A stretch of 64,000 bases of DNA. Origin: Paenibacillus sp. FSL R5-0912. GTDB taxonomy: Bacteria; Bacillota; Bacilli; Paenibacillales; Paenibacillaceae. Position numbers and translations under genes: made by a program. Position 1 is the first letter of the stretch, and every line of letters begins with the position of its first letter. The DNA lies in the NCBI RefSeq assembly GCF_000758605.1, contig NZ_CP009282.1:6076001-6140000 (forward strand), given 5' to 3'. Under the pieces are notes generated by a model. It worked only from the letters and a program-made list of their open reading frames with translations. It was not told the DNA's origin and made no database searches. Positions 29,001-36,679 of this stretch are shown here, piece by piece.

Positions 29001-29377
29001 GAGGCACTGCCGCAGCAACAACATTCAAGGATCAGAACGAGATCGGTGAGTGGGCGGTAAATTCGGTCGCCCAGGCAGTCAGAGCCGGCATCGTCAGCGG
29101 TTACGAGGACGGCAGCTTCCGCCCGAACTCGGTCATTACACGGGCGGAGATGGCAGTCATGACCGCCAAGGCGCTTCAACTGCCGGTGGATCAGACCACT
29201 GATACGGACTTCGCTGATGACGCGAATATCCCTCAGTGGGCCAAAGTAGCGGTCAAGAAGGTCTACAACCTCGGCATGATCAGCGGGCGCGGAGGAAGCT
29301 TGTTCGTACCAGATGATGCAGCAACCCGAGCGGAAGCCGTGACCTTGCTGCTGAGAATGCTGGAGCAACTTAAATAG
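26090..29377 (+). CDS. SLH-anchored EEP-domain protein with Fn3 domains
   Basis: The protein is 1095 residues; the ATG follows AGGAGGGAAAGGGA. Signal peptide at 1-34 (AQA). EEP domain at about 40-300, with FNVRNGG, LGMQEG, FNTHFG, GGDLNVQ and PSDHYPVQLV, close to the EEP domain encoded at 20880-22484. A first fibronectin type III domain is at about 310-400, followed by an unassigned beta-rich stretch (400-650), a second Fn3 domain at about 655-750, and a Ser/Pro linker. A ZU5-like beta domain (about 775-895) is common in Paenibacillus surface proteins. Three SLH domains span about 912-1095 (FWDIAGHW, FKDQNEIGEW, FADDANIPQW). Surface display parallels the giant EEP protein at 9717-14630. It is the only plus-strand structural gene of the carbohydrate locus and ends in a good terminator. 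Confidence 0.9.
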   Translation: MLTNGRKRVILLLVAMLIFSGFELGTHSAPRAQAADLDSYNLKLMTFNVRNGGTGKEAEEWDNRKALVARTIDLFGPDVLGMQEGHLTGINDLLGSLNGAYASIGTSRFGNTDEEYNNIMYRSDKFDVVQWGQFWLSETPDIVGSKSSFDPAWPRMCTWAKFKAKDNPGAEFYYFNTHFGLTEGAQVQGATVILDQIAKYVISPDVPVFVGGDLNVQEDSKAFKTLEASDLKDTWAGAGHAYTDNDGTFSNFEGLTNTGHIDWIFQRNVQRIHSIEINYNHENGLYPSDHYPVQLVVDLPLTGRVGQTVPAAPRDVYAASAEGLTQVVFAPSPDDGGSAILNYKVTAWQGDQVVKTVDGVSSPISVTGLDVDGEYTFTVSAVNAEGESAPSAPSKPINELANQSLGKLYLSGAVSSSYRLSGALSITPTSVPAYEQEYALYWGNAGGKLPEALPIATIPAGEGEISYTFDKTPVPSGATAVLVYTRMLGSDSTNYTQEMLPTAGVQPLQIEDFTDVSDWTDLRYGKITVTDGTGLISVDGPPGRAFGYAGIPVTYNLTDLPILRVKIDSLEDGAMWALKLHTKAGQGSGDIKLQGDTDKAGEFSFDLRKATGWNGQKSFIIKLFPIGVEKSFRISELSARPAAELSNDEVIPIPAAPSGLIASAGDASVALTWNASPGADSYKVYKYAGTAAPFDPADWQLVEASVTGATYTVTSLENNTSYAFTVKAANAEGESDYSAAATAMPVAPSTPSEPAVPSEPTVHDNVPVVDNTVIKSANGSIIIPAGRIGEVSLEGAALVRVPAGAADQELRITIAKLLDKALLKTDQGEIVSDVFEILKNTAGSFKNPVTVSLKFDPSEVQEGQRVAIFYYNEAEKTWVEVGGKIEDERITAVVNHFTKFAVLAVRQDQGIQPNPPLPKFWDIAGHWAEGAINSAADMKLIGGYPDGSFKPNKSVTRAEFTVMLMNALKKGGTAAATTFKDQNEIGEWAVNSVAQAVRAGIVSGYEDGSFRPNSVITRAEMAVMTAKALQLPVDQTTDTDFADDANIPQWAKVAVKKVYNLGMISGRGGSLFVPDDAATRAEAVTLLLRMLEQLK

Positions 29378-29418
29378 GGACCGTTACCGTTTCATTCAAA
29401 GACGGATCAAAGCCAAAT

Positions 29419-29455
29419 GACCAGCTCCTAATCAGAGAGCTGGTCTTCCCGCTTT
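29419..29455 (+). terminator. Terminator of the EEP/SLH gene
   Basis: GACCAGCTC (29419-29427) and GAGCTGGTC (29437-29445) form a 9-pair stem with a 9-base loop, followed by a pyrimidine-rich tail, 42 bases after the stop codon. Confidence 0.7.
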
Positions 29456-29579
29456 CATAATCTCCCCTGTGCTTTTCAAAAAAGCAGAATAGCTTTCATA
29501 TTTAAGCAAGGCAGTACCCTTTTCACCGGTTTTGTCCTATAGTTAAGAGGCAAGTTCAGCAGCATTGGAGGCAACATAC

Positions 29580-31895
29580 ATGCGCAGCACACTGGCCCGG
29601 CTTATCCGGTACAAAACGTTTCAGAAGCTTACCATCTCATATTTCCTGCTTGTTCTTATCACCGTCAGTCTGCTTTCGAGTGTTCTTTTTTCGCTGTTTT
29701 CGCGCAGCGCAGTCAATGAGATTGACCGGAATTCCAAATTAATGCTGTCCCAAATCAGCTATGCCTCCGATGTAGTTTACAACCAGGTCATGACGATCGG
29801 CAACTCCCTGATCAACGATCCGCAGGTGCTCTCTTTCCTGAATGGCATGCAGGAAGACAAGACGATAAATTACCATGTTTTCCGGCAGATGTCACAAATC
29901 AAGAGCGCGTATCCGTTCATTCACAGCATCGGGATCTACCGCCCCTCCACCGACACCAATGTGGATACCTCCGGACTTCCGTTTGACAAATCCCTGTATA
30001 CGATCAGCGCCCAAAAATACATGGAATTCTATCCGCGTAAGCTATCCGTCAAAGGGATTAACAATAATAATCCGCTGCAGTTTCTGACTTTCCTGCTCTA
30101 TCCCGACTATTCGCTTCATTCCTCGGCCAATCCGCTCATTTACATCAATGTGGAGGAGCAGTCGATTCTGACAACGATCCGGAATATCAGCAAAGCCGAT
30201 TCTGCAAACAATGTGTTCGTGATGAACAGTGAGGGAGAAGTGCTCTCACATACCGATTCAGACCTGTTCATGGAGAATATGTCCCGGGAAGAGTACATCA
30301 GGCGGATTCTCGGGGAGAATGAGCCGGAGCACAGCTTCACGGCCAGTATTGCCGGGGAGAAGCATCTGGTCACTTATGTAAAGTCGTCAGAAATGAACTG
30401 GTATTTTGTAAGCGTTTCCCCCTATGAAAAGCTGATTTCCAATATACGCGGGCTTCGGACCGTCACCGTGATGGTAACTTTAGCGCTTGTGCTTGCCGGT
30501 TTGTTAATCTCCGTGTTTCTGACCAAGAACATGTATAAGCCGATGTCCTCTCTTTTTGAGATCATCAAGCCGAAATCCCTGAACCTGCCGAAATCTCCTC
30601 TCATTGATGAATATCAGGTTCTGGCCGAGGTCTTCACTATGCTGGAGGAAAAAGAGAAGTCGATGCAATTCGTCATCAGCCGCTCCTCCAAAACAATTCA
30701 GGAGCATTATCTGCAGGCACTCCTTAAAGGGCACACACGCGATATTGCCGTCCCGGAAGAGATCGTTCAGAGTATCGAAGAGAAGATGTCCGGACCTTAT
30801 TTTTCTGTGATTGTGTTCAAGATTGATGAGATCGAAGCCGTGAAAAAGCGGGTAAGTGCCGAGCAGCAGCCCTTGCTCCGTTTCGCAATTGGCAACATTG
30901 CCAAAGAAATACTGGAGCAATTCGGAGCTTGCGACATCTTGATTACTGAGGAGAACGAGGCGGTGGCGATCGTCCAGTACGAAATGAATGAGCTGCCCGG
31001 CGAATTGAATAAAGCCCTGCGCAGTGTGCAGAGCTTCCTGAACCGCTATTTCAAACTGACGGTCTCCATTGGAGTCGGGGATATGGTGTACGGCAGGAAA
31101 AACATGCAGTATTCCTTCACTTCGGCCCAGCAGTACGTAAAATACAGATTGATTTACGGAAGCGAGTCGATTCTGGATGCTTCCACAACCCGTTCGCATC
31201 TGATGGCAGCCTTAAGCTATCCGACTGCCTCAGAAAAGAAGCTGATTGAAGCTGTACAGTCCGGGAAGGCTGACGCCATACAGAAAAGTATCGAAGAGTT
31301 TATCGGAGTGGTCGCTGCGGGCTCCTGCAATCAGATGATCACTTATTGTACCCAGCTGCTGCTCTCGCTGCTCAAGCATTTTGAATATCTGCAGTTCTTG
31401 CCGGAAACCAATTTCAATGAATACCTGGATGCCATAACTGATATCGAAGAAGCGGAGAGCCTGGAGCAAATCACCCGCATCTTCGGAAGCTACTGCGCCA
31501 ATATATGCGTTCTAATAGAAGAGAAGAACCATTGGCTTAACGCACAAAAGCACAACAGCGTGATCGAAAAAGTGCAAAATTACATCCAGGACCAATACGC
31601 AGAACCGAATCTGTCCCTGGAGTTCGTGTCCAACTTTGCCGGGCTGTCTCCCAGCTATCTCGGCAAGCTGTTCAAAGGCTCCACCGGACAGTCCTTCAGC
31701 GAATACCTGAACCATACCCGGCTTGAGAAGGCACGGGAGCTGCTGCTCACCACCAATGAAACGGCCGCCAAAATCAGCGAATCGGTCGGCATCTACAATA
31801 TCACTTACTTCTCTACCCTGTTCAAGAAAAAATATGGAGTCTCCCCCTCTGTATACCGGGAGCAGGCAACTATCAAGCGGTTGGATTCGCGGTAA
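29580..31895 (+). CDS. Membrane-bound AraC-type transcriptional regulator
   Basis: This 771-residue protein starts at the ATG at 29580, eight bases after GGAGG; an in-frame TTG at 29565 overlaps that site. It has a transmembrane helix near residues 20-42, an extracellular sensor of about 240 residues, and a second helix near 290-315. A cytoplasmic linker and a degenerate GGDEF-like region follow (about 400-520). An AraC/XylS double helix-turn-helix makes up the C-terminal 100 residues (YIQDQYAEPNLSLEFVSNFA, SPSYLGKLFKG, ISESVGIYNITYFSTLFKKK). This design is common in Paenibacillus near polysaccharide loci, where it senses sugars or binding proteins outside and activates transcription directly. 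It is the likely regulator of the adjacent exoenzyme genes that share the motif at 22513 and 25910. Confidence 0.9.
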   Translation: MRSTLARLIRYKTFQKLTISYFLLVLITVSLLSSVLFSLFSRSAVNEIDRNSKLMLSQISYASDVVYNQVMTIGNSLINDPQVLSFLNGMQEDKTINYHVFRQMSQIKSAYPFIHSIGIYRPSTDTNVDTSGLPFDKSLYTISAQKYMEFYPRKLSVKGINNNNPLQFLTFLLYPDYSLHSSANPLIYINVEEQSILTTIRNISKADSANNVFVMNSEGEVLSHTDSDLFMENMSREEYIRRILGENEPEHSFTASIAGEKHLVTYVKSSEMNWYFVSVSPYEKLISNIRGLRTVTVMVTLALVLAGLLISVFLTKNMYKPMSSLFEIIKPKSLNLPKSPLIDEYQVLAEVFTMLEEKEKSMQFVISRSSKTIQEHYLQALLKGHTRDIAVPEEIVQSIEEKMSGPYFSVIVFKIDEIEAVKKRVSAEQQPLLRFAIGNIAKEILEQFGACDILITEENEAVAIVQYEMNELPGELNKALRSVQSFLNRYFKLTVSIGVGDMVYGRKNMQYSFTSAQQYVKYRLIYGSESILDASTTRSHLMAALSYPTASEKKLIEAVQSGKADAIQKSIEEFIGVVAAGSCNQMITYCTQLLLSLLKHFEYLQFLPETNFNEYLDAITDIEEAESLEQITRIFGSYCANICVLIEEKNHWLNAQKHNSVIEKVQNYIQDQYAEPNLSLEFVSNFAGLSPSYLGKLFKGSTGQSFSEYLNHTRLEKARELLLTTNETAAKISESVGIYNITYFSTLFKKKYGVSPSVYREQATIKRLDSR

Positions 31896-32090
31896 TGAAA
31901 GCAATGAGACTATTCAAAAAGCCATGAAATGACTGCTTGGGATGCCCCTGTTTTTTCAGCATCGACGTGATCGCTCGGGTGGACGCTCCACGAACGGACC
32001 GTTGTTCCAATCGCTGTTGTCCCCAGATTTTATTTATTACTCCTTAGCGGTGAAAACCGGGGACAAAGGCGACCGCTGCCGGTAGTCGCC

Positions 32091-32453
32091 AAAGATGATA
32101 TTGCAGCTGTACGCAGTGTCTCCAAAAACGTCGGTTTGGTTGAGCAAGTGGAGGGTATCATCTAAGCACATTTGACCGATGCCAATTTGTCCGTGAAGAT
32201 GCTCTCCGATGAGCTTGACTTGTCGGTGAGTTATATCCGAAATTTGTAAAAGAACGAGACGAACCGCTCCATTACAGAAACGATATCCGAGAAGCGGCTG
32301 AACATCATCTGCGGGGCGTAGATCTCCAGCGAAGCGCCGATTGAGTCAATTGTACTGAAATATGGCTTTTCATCATTAAATACCATCTATACTGCTTTCA
32401 AAATAAGATATGGCGTTACTCTGGCAGTCTACAGGAATTCCAAGCAGAAATAG
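32091..32453 (+). pseudogene. Remnant of an AraC-family regulator (C-terminal HTH)
   Basis: One continuous frame encodes an AraC-type DNA-binding domain broken by three stop codons (TAA at 32163, TAA at about 32247, TAG at about 32319) but with no frameshift. Readable blocks are AHLTDANLSVKMLSDELDLS, VSYIRNL, then VLKYGFSSLNTIYTAFKIRY and GVTLAVYRNSKQK before the TAG at 32451. The amino-terminal part is not recognisable in 31896-32090. It follows the intact AraC regulator and appears to be a decayed response-regulator-like copy. Confidence 0.7.
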
Positions 32454-32570
32454 ATCTGGGCCGATTGCACTAGCCTTTTTCAGTGGATGGTCTATTTCTC
32501 CAGGAATTATGCTGACTATATTGGACTTTCACCAACTAGATTATTCGTGTTTCTGTCATGCCTAACCAAA

Positions 32571-32595
32571 GAGGGCGTTAACTTCAAACGCCCTC
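32571..32595. terminator. Hairpin between two pseudogene remnants
   Basis: GAGGGCGTT (32571-32579) and AACGCCCTC (32587-32595) form a 9-pair stem with a 7-base loop. It lies 20 bases past the end of the minus-strand ThuA remnant and probably was its terminator, although the T-run is poor. Confidence 0.45.
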
Positions 32596-32615
32596 CTATA
32601 AAACAATCTGTAATT

Positions 32616-32850
32616 TTAAAGAATAAGCTCCAGCGAAGCTACGCGCCCGTATGAAACTTGGACGCGCTCGCCTTTTGCCGCCCACCGCACACTGTTACTG
32701 ATAACCTGAAGCACCTCAGGCTGGTGATAAACGTGGTAAGTCTCGTGCCCGGGTCTGAAGTAAGGATTTTGACTTGTCCACGCTTGTAGCAACATCCACT
32801 ACGGAACACTTCTTCGCCTTTAAACCAGGATATAAAGATAAGCATATCCG
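32616..32850 (-). pseudogene. Remnant of a ThuA-like (trehalose utilisation) protein
   Basis: Two minus-strand frames must be joined by a frameshift. The upstream frame reads FISWFKGEEVFRSGCCYKRG; the other frame continues as NPYFRPGHETYHVYHQPEVL, QVISNSVRWAAKGERV and ends at TAA 32616. These are the C-terminal signature blocks of ThuA-domain proteins. The amino-terminal two thirds are missing. ThuA proteins occur in sugar-catabolic operons, so this may be a worn-out part of the carbohydrate locus. Confidence 0.65.
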
Positions 32851-33585
32851 GTGCACAGCGGTCTGCTGATAATTAACGATTACATCGATGATGAATTACC
32901 CCACCGCCTTCACGCTTGGTAATTGATAAGAAAGCTTAATTACAAAGCTGATGACCTTCTCGCCTTTTGCGTTAGTCTGGATTGTCCATTTTTTCAAAGG
33001 CATCTGGGTGATTATCAAGTAAAAAATGGACTATAAAACTTGTCTGCATTAATCTCATATTCATTATCTGGGAGATAGATCGCAACATTATTGTCACTCG
33101 TATTCTCAACTTTGAAAACACCAAATCATTATTAAAGGAAGCAACCCGGTTCAGATTCCCCTTCCAGGACCGATGCAGCAATTGACTCAGTTTGACGTGA
33201 GATAACGAACATTCTTAATGGAAGTAAAAGAGCATTATTTTATTTTTATTTTTTCTTCGATTAAATAATTCCAATTTTGCAATCTGCAATCTATGTTTTC
33301 TGATTGCATAATTCACAATTAACTGGCTTAAAAATAAACTAAAAGGCATTAATCACATACTCCTAAAATTTTCACACATATAAAAGAAAAGCTGTTCTTT
33401 AATCAAGTAATTACTAAAACTGCTCTATTTTTCTAGTAGCTTTATTGGTTTTAATAAAACACATTTATCAAATCCAATCATTAAAAATGATTATTTTCTG
33501 ATTTGTGACATTTCAGTGTATTTAATTACAAAAAGTAGCATTTTTCACCTCTATTATCCATTTAAGTATTAAGGAGGAGATCTAT
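32851..33585. other. Non-coding stretch with unassigned gene debris
   Basis: On the minus strand, 33120-32870 shows broken protein-like pieces (for example NVAIYLPDNEYEINADKFYS and WTIQTNAKGEKVISFVIKL) in different frames with stops between; I cannot assign them to a family. From about 33180 base composition becomes sharply AT-rich, which marks the probable edge of the foreign segment. No gene or clear promoter is visible in 33180-33585 apart from the AGGAGGAG ribosome site of the next gene. Confidence 0.5.
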
Positions 33586-33975
33586 ATGGTATATGAGACT
33601 AGTAGAGAGTTGTATTCTTCGGTTGAAAAAGGATTTAGCAGCTACGTTAAGTCTTGTCTCGCTCATAAAAGAAGTAAATTATTTAAAAGCTACGATCAGG
33701 AAAGGATTCGCTTTAGGTCACTTAACGATTTAAACGAGAAGGCTTTGACTAGAATTAGTGGATATACAACCCAAGTTACAATCTCTGAAAATGAGAACTC
33801 TTTATTTGAAGTATTATTATCTTTAAATTCATTAGAAAGAAGACTTATTTACTTGAAATTTCATGAGGAAAAAACAGACAGGGAAATTGCCAAAACGTTA
33901 GGAGTTAGTAGACAAGCTGTCACAAAAGCAAGGAAGAAGCTACTTGAAAAAATGAAAAAAAGATTGAAATTATAA
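33586..33975 (+). CDS. Sigma-70-like protein, Tn916 Orf7 type
   Basis: This 129-residue protein has a sigma region 4 helix-turn-helix at about residues 80-125 (ERRLIYLKFHEEKTDREIAK, then GVSRQAVTKARKKLLEKMKK). The first 75 residues do not show a full region 2. Genes of this size and design sit next to a small HTH_16-type gene in Tn916-family elements, where the pair regulates element genes. The same arrangement is seen here with the gene 71 bases downstream. It also resembles the two-part SigO/RsoA design of Bacillus. The AT-rich composition is unlike flanking host DNA. Confidence 0.8.
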   Translation: MVYETSRELYSSVEKGFSSYVKSCLAHKRSKLFKSYDQERIRFRSLNDLNEKALTRISGYTTQVTISENENSLFEVLLSLNSLERRLIYLKFHEEKTDREIAKTLGVSRQAVTKARKKLLEKMKKRLKL

Positions 33976-34046
33976 TGATTATTCCTTTAACGTCAGTTTA
34001 CAAGACGCCTTTCGGTTATTCTTAAACAAAGATAGGGGATACGAAA

Positions 34047-34259
34047 ATGCGTGAAGTATTAGAACTTATCATATTATCTCAAAGTGGAGACACGCTGGCA
34101 GAGACTGAACTTATTCAAAGATATGAAGGTTTGATATATAAACTGTCTTGGCACAACGGTAAATTTCATGAAGATTGTAAACAACAACTAACATTAGAGT
34201 TTATTATAGCCGTAAGAAGCTTTGATCTTGAACGTTATACTAATAATCCAAACTACTAA
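34047..34259 (+). CDS. Small helix-turn-helix protein, Tn916 Orf8 type
   Basis: The 70-residue protein fits the HTH_16 family found beside Orf7-like sigma genes in conjugative transposons (LAETELIQRYEGLIYKLSW, then QLTLEFIIAVRSF, close to sigma region 2 helices). The upstream AGGGGAT is a modest ribosome site. A short GGCAA/TTGCC hairpin with TTTTTT follows the stop. Its probable role is as partner of the sigma-like protein; this is inferred from gene order. Confidence 0.7.
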   Translation: MREVLELIILSQSGDTLAETELIQRYEGLIYKLSWHNGKFHEDCKQQLTLEFIIAVRSFDLERYTNNPNY

Positions 34260-34267
34260 TTTTTTAA

Positions 34268-34291
34268 TGGCAATTAGGTTGCCTTTTTTAT
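34268..34291 (+). terminator. Terminator after the small HTH gene
   Basis: The stem GGCAA/TTGCC with a 5-base loop is followed by TTTTTTAT, 9 bases after the stop codon at 34259. The stem is short but the T-run is good. Confidence 0.6.
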
Positions 34292-34429
34292 ATCAAAGCT
34301 CTATTTAAGTTGAAGACCAATTTGAATTTGTGTTCCTCAATGATCCTTGATAACTTCATATTTAAGTATTTTAAGCACCTTCCTCTTGTACCCATCACAA
34401 TGGAAAGCGACTTAGCAGAACCGCCATGA

Positions 34430-34630
34430 TCCCCTATGTTAGTACACATAGAGGCCAGCGAATTTACTTCTGGCTTAAATCAATTTGTGGTAGATTGATT
34501 CGCAATGACCTACAAGAGGGATAATGATACTTCTGCCCGGCCAACGTAACGGTATTGGGGGCAGCCTGCTCAGATGAGGGGGAGTCTCTGTGAAAGTCAG
34601 AGCTATGATATCGATTAACCACCGATAGCT
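34430..34630 (+). other. Structured non-coding segment ahead of the excisionase gene
   Basis: Six stem-loops follow one another in 200 bases without an open frame: CTATGT/ACATAG (34434-34451), GCCAG/CTGGC (34454-34474), AATCAAT/ATTGATT (34478-34500), CTGCCC/GGGCAG (34533-34564), CTCTG/CAGAG (34586-34602) and GCTAT/ATAGC (34602-34629). The part from 34530 to 34600 is G-rich unlike its AT-rich surroundings. It could be a structured RNA controlling the excisionase, arm-binding sites for the recombinase, or a transfer origin. The flanks (34292-34429 and 34631-34714) hold nothing I recognise. Confidence 0.5.
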
Positions 34631-34714
34631 TGAAATATTATTATAAAATTGCTTTATTCATTAACTCACTCATTATTTATAAAATATATCGCAATAATTA
34701 ATGGAGGTTCAATT

Positions 34715-34984
34715 ATGGAGCATGCTGCTTTAATAACACTTAACCAACAAGAAGCGTATGATCTTTTGTTTCAGGACTTTCCAGACGTAGTTAATATCAG
34801 CGATATGTGTGAAATGCTTGGAGGCATAAGCAACAAAACAGCCTATAGACTTCTACAGGAGAATAAAATTAGTTGTTTTAAAATCGGTCGAATTTACAAA
34901 ATCCCAAAAATCAACATTCTAATGTATCTTAATCTTTTCTCATTTACTTTTGATCGTACGAACCTTGACGATTTACCGCAATGA
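34715..34984 (+). CDS. Excisionase-like helix-turn-helix protein
   Basis: The protein is 89 residues from the ATG at 34715, seven bases after GGAGG. The block VVNISDMCEMLGGISNKTAY, then LLQENKISCFKIGRIYKIPK is the MerR-like excisionase fold (HTH_17), in which the wing motif KIGRxYKIPK binds DNA. Excisionases steer the adjacent integrase toward excision. It lies 422 bases before the integrase, as in Tn916-like elements. Confidence 0.8.
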   Translation: MEHAALITLNQQEAYDLLFQDFPDVVNISDMCEMLGGISNKTAYRLLQENKISCFKIGRIYKIPKINILMYLNLFSFTFDRTNLDDLPQ

Positions 34985-35327
34985 CCACTTTCTTCTATCC
35001 ATGCTATAATTAACATCTCAATGGTAGGATTATATAGCTAAAGTATAATCAACTTCTATGATGATTGGGGTTCTGACCTTAATAAGAAAGGACCTTATTA
35101 CCCTCGATACTACATGAGAGTCATGCTATCTTCTCCTCGTTCTCTCCTTTGAAAAATAGAGAGGATTGCAGGCGAGTATTCGATAAAATTTTCTCCCAAT
35201 TCAATGATTCGTACCAATTCTATAAACCACCTGAAAATTAGCAAAGTATGGTGAATTCAAAAAAGCAAAATATCCCTGCCTCCAATCTCTTATGAAATCC
35301 AGACGCCCACTTCATCGCTTTACCGCA

Positions 35328-35356
35328 TTGAATTGACATTTTTACTATGATATAGT
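35328..35356 (+). promoter_or_regulatory. Promoter of the integrase gene
   Basis: -35 TTGAAT (35328-35333) and -10 TATAGT (35351-35356) are separated by 17 bases, 50 bases ahead of the TTG start. The rest of the 34985-35406 gap holds an imperfect TTAATAAG/CTTATTA repeat near 35080-35100 and a TATAAT at about 35004, but no gene. Confidence 0.65.
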
Positions 35357-35406
35357 TAAGGTGTCGATGGTAGAAGTGTGGGCTGCAGAATTAAGGAGGG
35401 ACGAAG

Positions 35407-36663
35407 TTGATTGCAGGCCATCTACAAAAAAAGAAAGGCTTATTCTATATTGTATTAAATTGCAAGGATGAAAATGGCAAACGGAAACCAAAATGGATTC
35501 CGACAGGGCTTTCGATCAAAGGAAACAAAAAACGAGCAGAAATTATGCTTATAGAAGCACGAAAAAATTTCCCCGAGCCTACTGATGAAGAAGAGGTTGA
35601 ATTGCTCTCAGAGTCGATAATTAAGATTGACGACCCTATTATTAATGTTATACCAGACACAGAAACACCTGCGGATCCAAATGACATTTTATTCGCTGAT
35701 TTTATGCTTGAATGGCTGGAAATTGTAAAGCCAAGTATCGAACTTACCACTTACATTTCTTACACCAATGCTGTTCGGGTTAGAATCGTTCCTTATTTCC
35801 AAGAGACAGGAGTCTCACTTTTAAGTCTCAAGCCATATCATATACAGGATTTTTATCAGTATGCCTTAAATGAATTGAACGTCAAAGCTAATACTGTTAT
35901 TCATTATCATGCCAACATTCGTTCCGCACTTCAATATGCTTTTGTAACAGAACGAATCTTCTCTAATCCGGCGGATAAAGTACTTCGGCCAAAGAAAGAA
36001 CTCTTCATCGGTAGCTCTTATACTGCTGCAGAAGTAAATCATCTATTGGAGATAGTGCAAGGCACCAAAATTGAGCTTTCAATAATCCTGGCCGCATTTT
36101 ACGGAATGCGGAGAAGTGAAGCACTAGGAATAAAATGGGCAGCAATTGATATGGTTAACCGTACAATTACTGTTAAGCACACTGTAACCGCAGCGTCTCT
36201 TAATGGGAAGCTAATTACCATTGCAAAAGACAATACAAAGAACAAACCAAGTCGACGTACCCTTCCCCTTGTAGACGCGTTCTATGACCTCCTAGTGCGT
36301 CTTAAACGACAGCAAGAGGTAAATAGGCAGTTATGTGGTGGTTCATACTGTACAGAGTATCTTGACTATATTAACGTCGATGAGATGGGCTATCTTATCA
36401 AGCCAAATTATATAACTCAACACTTTGCACTAGTGCTTAGAAAGAATGGTCTGCGACATATTCGTTATCATGATCTTCGGCATAGTTGCGCAACACTATT
36501 GTTGGCCAATGGAGTTAGCATGAAAGAAGTACAAGAATGGCTAGGCCACAGTGATTACTCCACTACAGCAAATATTTATGCACACTTGGAGTACAGTTCG
36601 AAATTGTCTTCAGCCAATACTATGAACCAAATCATAAAAATAAAAGACAGTTCATTAGAATAA
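35407..36663 (+). CDS. int: Tyrosine recombinase (integrase)
   Basis: This 418-residue integrase is of Tn916/phage type. It has an amino-terminal arm-binding segment (1-60), a core-binding SAM-like domain (about 100-195: FADFMLEWLEIVKPSIE, NVKANTVIHYHANIRSALQYAF) and a catalytic domain (205-400). All catalytic residues are present: Arg in GMRRSEALGI, His-x-x-Arg in HDLRHSCATLL, His in LGHSDYSTT and Tyr in ANIYAHLEYS. The start codon is TTG, seven bases after AAGGAGG. The gene ends 29 bases from the 3' end of a tRNA-Leu gene, the usual place for such enzymes, whose attachment sites are often in tRNA 3' ends. The reading frame is intact, but no conjugation or phage genes remain in the window. 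Confidence 0.93.
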   Translation: MIAGHLQKKKGLFYIVLNCKDENGKRKPKWIPTGLSIKGNKKRAEIMLIEARKNFPEPTDEEEVELLSESIIKIDDPIINVIPDTETPADPNDILFADFMLEWLEIVKPSIELTTYISYTNAVRVRIVPYFQETGVSLLSLKPYHIQDFYQYALNELNVKANTVIHYHANIRSALQYAFVTERIFSNPADKVLRPKKELFIGSSYTAAEVNHLLEIVQGTKIELSIILAAFYGMRRSEALGIKWAAIDMVNRTITVKHTVTAASLNGKLITIAKDNTKNKPSRRTLPLVDAFYDLLVRLKRQQEVNRQLCGGSYCTEYLDYINVDEMGYLIKPNYITQHFALVLRKNGLRHIRYHDLRHSCATLLLANGVSMKEVQEWLGHSDYSTTANIYAHLEYSSKLSSANTMNQIIKIKDSSLE

Positions 36664-36679
36664 TATCTAATGAACTGTC
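36639..36679 (-). terminator. Terminator of the tRNA operon, overlapping the integrase 3' end
   Basis: GACAGTTCATTAGA (36646-36659) and its exact complement (36666-36679) form a 14-pair stem with a 6-base loop. On the minus strand it is followed by TTTTATTTTTATG, so it ends transcription coming from the tRNA genes. The last codons and stop of the integrase gene lie inside it. Confidence 0.8.

Noticed and set aside
30400..30420. TGTAAGCGTTTCCC, a cre-like sequence
   Set aside because: It lies deep inside the AraC regulator coding region, on the wrong side of any promoter; probably chance.
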